Shown here: positions 7,192 through 10,753 of the stretch, piece by piece
Numbering within the stretch: the first letter of the stretch is position 1
Layout: each line of letters opens with the position of its first letter
DNA from: Shewanellaceae bacterium UBA2521
GTDB taxonomy: Bacteria > Pseudomonadota > Gammaproteobacteria > Enterobacterales > Shewanellaceae
Direction of reading: 5' to 3'
DNA length: 10,753 bases
Assembly (NCBI GenBank): GCA_002341165.1
Contig: DDNL01000013.1
Span: forward strand, 1 to 10,753
Program-made: the position numbers and the translations under genes
Notes under the pieces: model-generated
What the model saw: the letters and a program-made list of their open reading frames with translations, nothing else
Told to the model about the DNA's origin: nothing
Database searches by the model: none

Positions 7192-9539
7192 ATCAGCGTA
7201 ATCAAAGTGAGAAGCGTCCTAAACCTCAGGAAACAAAAAATAATTACGGTCATCAACATTTACATGCGCCTTATGATTTTGTGCCTGTTTCTCGATTTGT
7301 ACATATGCCTGCATGGGCGCATCAAGTGAGCCATGATGTACCTTTTAAAAAAGGTTTAAGTGGCGAAATTCACTACAGCTTAACCAATGCCACACCTTTA
7401 TGCGTCGGTGGTGAGCAAGAAAAGCAACCAGATGAAACAACCTTAGTCAAGTGGGCGAAGAATAGCCAAGGGCAACCTGTGATCCCTGCAACTAGCATCA
7501 AAGGCATGATCCGCAACGTCTTAGAAATTGCCAGCTTTGGTAAAATGCATCTCATTGATACCAGTCGGCAATTGTCGTTTCGGGATTTGAGTTCGAAAAG
7601 CTATTATCTTACAAATGTGATCCAAGACAGTAAGAATGTCACGGCAGGTTGGCTTAAACATGATGCCAAACAAGGGAAGTGGCGCTTTATGTCTTGCGAT
7701 TGTGTCAAAGTCAAACACAGCGAAATTAGACGTGTTTTTGGTAAAGAGTTAAAAAACTCAGAAAGCGCATTAGCAAAATTCAAGAAAATACCTTTAACTG
7801 CAAGTTGCTACGCTACAATTTCTGAACCAAAAGGTAAACAAGGAAATCGTTGGGCAGAGCAATTAACAAAAGAAAATAATCCTAAACAGGATCAAGTCAA
7901 GGGTCACTTTATGTTTACAGACCCTAAAATCTTCAATGCGAAAAAACAGAAAGCAGAAGACTTTGAGTTCAGCTATTTCTTCTACCAAAGACGTGACTAT
8001 GAAAGCAAAGATGGCGTTCAGCAAAAGGTCAATCACCTACTGGACAATAACAACAAAGAATTAGCGGATTATTTGCAAAAAAATCAGCATCCTGAATTGG
8101 GTTTTCCTGTTTTTGCTTTGCTCGATAAAAAAAATAACTTAAAACTCAAAGCACTAGGCTTTGCTAAAATGCCAAGAGTGCCTTATGCCTACCAACCGCA
8201 TAAGCTGCTGCATGCGTATCAGAAAAAACATCAACATCCAGCCATGTTCGATATGGCAGAGCTTGTCTTAGGCACCACGCGAGAGCAGGCGGGTTATAGC
8301 CTTAAAAGTCGGGTGTTTTTCAGTGATTTGAAATCCAAAAAGCCAATAACGTTAGAAGACTCCCATTACATGATTTTAAATAGTCCAAAACCGACTTTTT
8401 ATCCTGCGTATGTGGAGCAAGATAGAGCTAAAGATGATACCTATAAAGATTTTAACTGTAATAAAAACACCTTAGCAGGTTGGAAGCGTTATATCCGTTT
8501 TGAGCCTGAAAATAAAAATAAGATCACCAACCTAAAAAACCCAGAACAGGATAAGAGTACCAGTGATAAAAAAGATAAGAATCTTAAAGTCTTCTCTCAA
8601 ATGGAACTTGCACCTATTCAATCGACCTTTACAGGTAAATGCGTATTTCATAACCTCTTGCCTGAAGAGTTAGGTGCTTTGCTGTGGTCGATGACGTTTC
8701 ATCAAGATCAAAGCGTCTATCACAGTCTAGGGCACGGAAAATCTTTAGGTGCAGGAGCTGTGCAATTGAGTTTAGATCAGTGCCAGATTTCTGATCATCA
8801 CAATCAAGAACATACGGTTGCAACCTGTCTTGCTGCTTTTTCGGAGCACATGAATCAGCATTATCAAGAAGCGTATGACAGTGCTCATAAACCAACTTGG
8901 CAAGAGAGTCCGCAAATTCAAAGCTTATTAGCTTTAGGACGCTTAAAAGACAACTCTGAGAATGCGGAATTAAACACCAAATATATGGTGATAAACAACC
9001 CCACTACAGAGCAAGCAGGTTTTACCCAAGCTAAAAACAAAAAGCATACCTTGCCTCTCTTTGCAGGTATAGATCGTCAAGAATCGATTAAAAAAGATTA
9101 CAGCAGTACAGCTTTTGCTCAAGGTCGGTTAGCGCATTTATTTAACAAGGCTGATGAAGACGTACCTGATAAAGCTTGGTACGACAAAGAAAAAGGTGCA
9201 GCAGACAACAAAAGAGAGGCACTTGAAACTCAAAAAAAGCAACAAGAAGATGAAGCAGCAGAACGTCGAAGGATCGCAGCCATGCGCCCACAGGAACGAG
9301 ACATCGAACAGCTAAGGATTCAGCTTGATACATGCCACCAATCAGATCAAGCAGGTTTAATTCGCAAAACTATGCAGGATTTTTTGGCCATAAATGGCAG
9401 CCTTGCGCCTGAGGATGCTAAAGCTCTGCACGATTTAGCGCGAAAGTATGATTACCATGAAAAACCTAAGAAGCATAAAAAAGAGCAAAAGAACCAACTC
9501 AACCAGCTTAAAGTATTATTTGAAAAGGTTTCTGTATGA
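7188..9539 (+). CDS. cas7: Cas7-insertion, TIGR03986-type RAMP with large insert and charged tail
   Basis: Backbone subunit expected at one end of the complex. The family opening is clear: YDFVPVSRFVHMP (29-41), HDVPFKKGLSGEIHYSLTN (49-67), TPLCVGGEQ (69-77) and PVIPATSIKGMIRNVLE (97-113). A long insertion (about 130-480), rich in Lys and aromatics, splits the fold. The RAMP loop HSLGHGKSLGAGAV returns at 512-525. No Asp sits at the spacing of the Csm3 catalytic residue; the stretch there reads LVKWAKNSQG. After the family's usual helical end (to about 655), a further 125 residues or so are strongly charged (KREALETQKKQQEDEAAERR and a Lys-rich terminus), predicted coiled coil and possibly nucleic-acid or partner binding. 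At 783 residues it is long for the family. Ribosome site AAGGAGG (7175-7181). Start and stop form ATGA overlaps with both neighbours. Confidence 0.85.
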   Translation: MNQRNQSEKRPKPQETKNNYGHQHLHAPYDFVPVSRFVHMPAWAHQVSHDVPFKKGLSGEIHYSLTNATPLCVGGEQEKQPDETTLVKWAKNSQGQPVIPATSIKGMIRNVLEIASFGKMHLIDTSRQLSFRDLSSKSYYLTNVIQDSKNVTAGWLKHDAKQGKWRFMSCDCVKVKHSEIRRVFGKELKNSESALAKFKKIPLTASCYATISEPKGKQGNRWAEQLTKENNPKQDQVKGHFMFTDPKIFNAKKQKAEDFEFSYFFYQRRDYESKDGVQQKVNHLLDNNNKELADYLQKNQHPELGFPVFALLDKKNNLKLKALGFAKMPRVPYAYQPHKLLHAYQKKHQHPAMFDMAELVLGTTREQAGYSLKSRVFFSDLKSKKPITLEDSHYMILNSPKPTFYPAYVEQDRAKDDTYKDFNCNKNTLAGWKRYIRFEPENKNKITNLKNPEQDKSTSDKKDKNLKVFSQMELAPIQSTFTGKCVFHNLLPEELGALLWSMTFHQDQSVYHSLGHGKSLGAGAVQLSLDQCQISDHHNQEHTVATCLAAFSEHMNQHYQEAYDSAHKPTWQESPQIQSLLALGRLKDNSENAELNTKYMVINNPTTEQAGFTQAKNKKHTLPLFAGIDRQESIKKDYSSTAFAQGRLAHLFNKADEDVPDKAWYDKEKGAADNKREALETQKKQQEDEAAERRRIAAMRPQERDIEQLRIQLDTCHQSDQAGLIRKTMQDFLAINGSLAPEDAKALHDLARKYDYHEKPKKHKKEQKNQLNQLKVLFEKVSV

Positions 9540-10405
9540 GTGATGCGTTTTCTGAATTATGTGACCGATTTAATTCGGTCACTTTGCGTGTAACGCTCAA
9601 ACTCCATGAACGAGCACGACTGACTGCTTTTAAAGGCTCGATGTTACATGGTTGGTGGGGGCATGCATTAAAGCAATATAGTGAGGACTTGTTTCACATC
9701 TTTTTTACTGAACATCAAACCAACCAACCCAAGCCTTATGTGATCCATACTTGCCCTGATCACAAAATTCATTGGAAGGCAGGTGAGCTTTTTCGCTTTC
9801 AACTGTCTTTGTTTGGCGATGCCACAAAAGTGGCTTCGCAAGTGATTCATGCGTTATATCAAGCAGCCCATCTTGGTTTAGGTGAGCAACGTACACCTTT
9901 TTCTATTTTGAGCATCGAAAGCATGACCCCCGATGGTGTGCACCCTGACCTCATTACTACCTCTTTATCGCAATGGCTCACTACAAAACCACCCATTTCG
10001 ATTCCAGACATCACGGTGATGACTCAAACACCATTACGTTTGAAGTACAAAGGTAAAGCATTAGAACATTTAACGTTCGATCTGAATTTTTGGATTCAAA
10101 AAACCTTATCCCGCTGGTTAGATATCAGTAAATATTGGGTCATTGATCATGCGCCGTTAACGCGTTCTATCATGCAAACCAAACCTTGCTTACCAGAACA
10201 TCAGGTTGAAAGCCAAACCCAATTTATAGCGTGGCACCGTCAATCGATGAGCCAAAAGACGAAAATGCCTGTAGGTGGTTTAACAGGCCAATGGCGTTTT
10301 AGCGGTGAAGTCGCCGAAGCTTGGCCGATTTTAAAAATTGGTGAAATGTTGGGCTTAGGATCAAACACGACAATGGGCTTTGGACGCTTTCACGTCTTGT
10401 GTTAA
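9536..10405 (+). CDS. cas6: Cas6 pre-crRNA processing endoribonuclease
   Basis: Cuts repeat RNA to release crRNAs. The protein has the two RAMP folds of Cas6 with the usual signatures: RLTAFKGSMLHGWWGHALKQ (28-47), where His38 and His43 are the best candidates for the catalytic base; FRFQLSLFGDA (86-96); the mid-domain TPLRLKYKGK (165-174); and the C-terminal Gly-rich loop GEMLGLGSNTTMGFGRFHV (269-287). At 289 residues it is of normal length. The ATG overlaps the previous stop as ATGA, with AAAGG at 9524-9528 as a modest ribosome site, so translation is probably coupled. As last gene of the operon it stands about 80 bp from the right leader, as expected for an enzyme that processes the adjoining array. 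The cleavage residue is inferred from position in the family, not proven here. Confidence 0.88.
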   Translation: MSDAFSELCDRFNSVTLRVTLKLHERARLTAFKGSMLHGWWGHALKQYSEDLFHIFFTEHQTNQPKPYVIHTCPDHKIHWKAGELFRFQLSLFGDATKVASQVIHALYQAAHLGLGEQRTPFSILSIESMTPDGVHPDLITTSLSQWLTTKPPISIPDITVMTQTPLRLKYKGKALEHLTFDLNFWIQKTLSRWLDISKYWVIDHAPLTRSIMQTKPCLPEHQVESQTQFIAWHRQSMSQKTKMPVGGLTGQWRFSGEVAEAWPILKIGEMLGLGSNTTMGFGRFHVLC

Positions 10406-10488
10406 GCTTGTTTTATACTTCGGCTTGCACCTGCGAGCCGAGACTTGTTCTTTAATAATTTGCTGTTATCATCAATAAAGTTAAAAAA
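10406..10488. other. Short non-coding gap after cas6
   Basis: This AT-rich spacer holds the operon terminator (10420-10441) and nothing else that can be supported. It separates the end of cas6 from the first conserved box of the right leader at 10489. Confidence 0.7.
10420..10453 (+). terminator. Intrinsic terminator of the cas operon
   Basis: TCGGCTTGC (10420-10428) pairs with GCGAGCCGA (10433-10441) around the loop ACCT, nine pairs with one T-G wobble. It is followed by a T-rich tail (TTGTTCTTT, 10445-10453). It starts 15 bases after the cas6 stop and should keep operon transcripts from running through the leader into the array, giving the array its own promoter control. Confidence 0.8.
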
Positions 10489-10684
10489 CGCTAACCTCCA
10501 GTGATCTTTTTAACTCTATAGCGTACTTTATGATAATGTTTTGTTTTATAAACTTTATTTCCACTTTTAAGCTGCTTTTTTACAAAGTAGGTTAGCGGTG
10601 TTCTAAGTCTTTGTTTTGTCTTAAAAACTATTTTTTCCAGCTTCCAAAATAGACGATAGTCATGTTTTTGACAGGGGGTTAGCG
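10489..10684 (+). repeat. Three GGTTAGCG boxes in the right leader
   Basis: CGCTAACC lies at 10489-10496, and GGTTAGCG at 10590-10597 and 10677-10684. The last two start 87 bp apart, exactly as in the left leader. The first interval is 101 bp against 102 on the left. The proximal box ends 47 bp before the putative repeat on both sides. CTGCTTTTTTA (10572-10582) accompanies the middle box, as on the left. The sequence between boxes is largely not conserved, so box identity and spacing are what has been kept. Confidence 0.75.
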
Positions 10685-10731
10685 AAAAATGCTTGTAACC
10701 TCTTGAATTATCAAGCTAAAATAAGGGGGCT
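10489..10731 (+). promoter_or_regulatory. Putative CRISPR leader, right, facing out of the window
   Basis: AT-rich, gene-free region just before a repeat-like sequence. It is an imperfect inverted copy of positions 6-249. It starts with a 23-bp block (10489-10511) identical to the complement of 227-249 and ends in a 24-bp block (10713-10736) identical to the complement of 1-24. TATGAT (10529-10534) or TATAAA (10547-10552) could be a -10 element for the pre-crRNA promoter, but no good -35 is seen. The G-run GGGGGCT directly before GTCGC resembles leader ends of systems whose repeats begin with GTCGC. Assignment as a leader is inferred, since only 22 bases of the putative array are visible. Confidence 0.72.
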
Positions 10732-10753
10732 GTCGCATCTCCCGCATACGAGG
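10732..10753 (+). CRISPR. Probable first 22 bases of a CRISPR repeat, truncated by the window
   Basis: The sequence begins GTCGCATCTCCC and the conserved leader block ends at 10736, inside its first five bases. Repeats starting GTCGC are well known in type I-C and in some type III loci. The visible part contains GCATCTC followed by GAGG, which could be the two arms of the usual repeat stem if the next bases complete GAGGTGC or similar. No second repeat copy is in the window, so this is a reasoned guess and not an observed array. Confidence 0.5.

Overview
The window holds one complete, single-stranded (+) type III CRISPR-Cas interference operon of about 10 kb, closest to subtype III-D. It is framed by two outward-facing sequences that look like CRISPR leaders. 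The DNA is AT-rich with compact overlapping genes and strong AAGGAG-type ribosome sites, and the proteins are rich in Gln, His and Lys. This fits an AT-rich gammaproteobacterium, but no gene here fixes the taxon, so that is a weak inference.

Layout. Positions 1-249 form a leader-like region read on the minus strand. Positions 250-385 probably carry the operon promoter. The genes in order are: a two-helix membrane protein with a CARF-like ligand-binding domain (386-1315); Cas10 with a GGDD palm but no HD domain (1407-3071); a single-domain Cas7 (3071-3676); a Csx10 (double Cas5-like) with a C-terminal helical extension (3688-5283); a two-repeat Cas7 fusion, Cas7-2x (5276-6718); a Csx19-like small subunit (6709-7191); a TIGR03986-type Cas7 with a large insertion and a charged tail (7188-9539); and Cas6 (9536-10405). 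A good intrinsic terminator follows at 10420-10441. The right leader-like region is 10489-10731, and the first 22 bases of what looks like a CRISPR repeat end the window. From cas10 onward every junction overlaps or has a gap of at most 11 bp, so the seven genes should be co-translated.

How it probably works. Cas6 cuts pre-crRNA from one or both flanking arrays. Cas10, Cas7, Csx10, Cas7-2x, Csx19 and Cas7-insertion assemble on the crRNA into a target-RNA-sensing complex. The intact GGDD palm of Cas10 should make cyclic oligoadenylate. The membrane CARF protein should bind it and act at the inner membrane. No cas1, cas2 or reverse transcriptase is present, so spacer acquisition must rely on genes outside the window.

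Main points of interest: the set matches the III-D variant that uses Cas7-5-11, Cas7-2x, Csx19 and Cas7-insertion, but here the Cas7 part is a separate gene from the Cas5/Cas11-like part. The candidate catalytic Asp is replaced by Asn in the single Cas7. Cas10 lacks an HD nuclease, so the membrane effector may be the main output. The two leaders are near-mirror images that share three GGTTAGCG motifs with almost invariant spacing.
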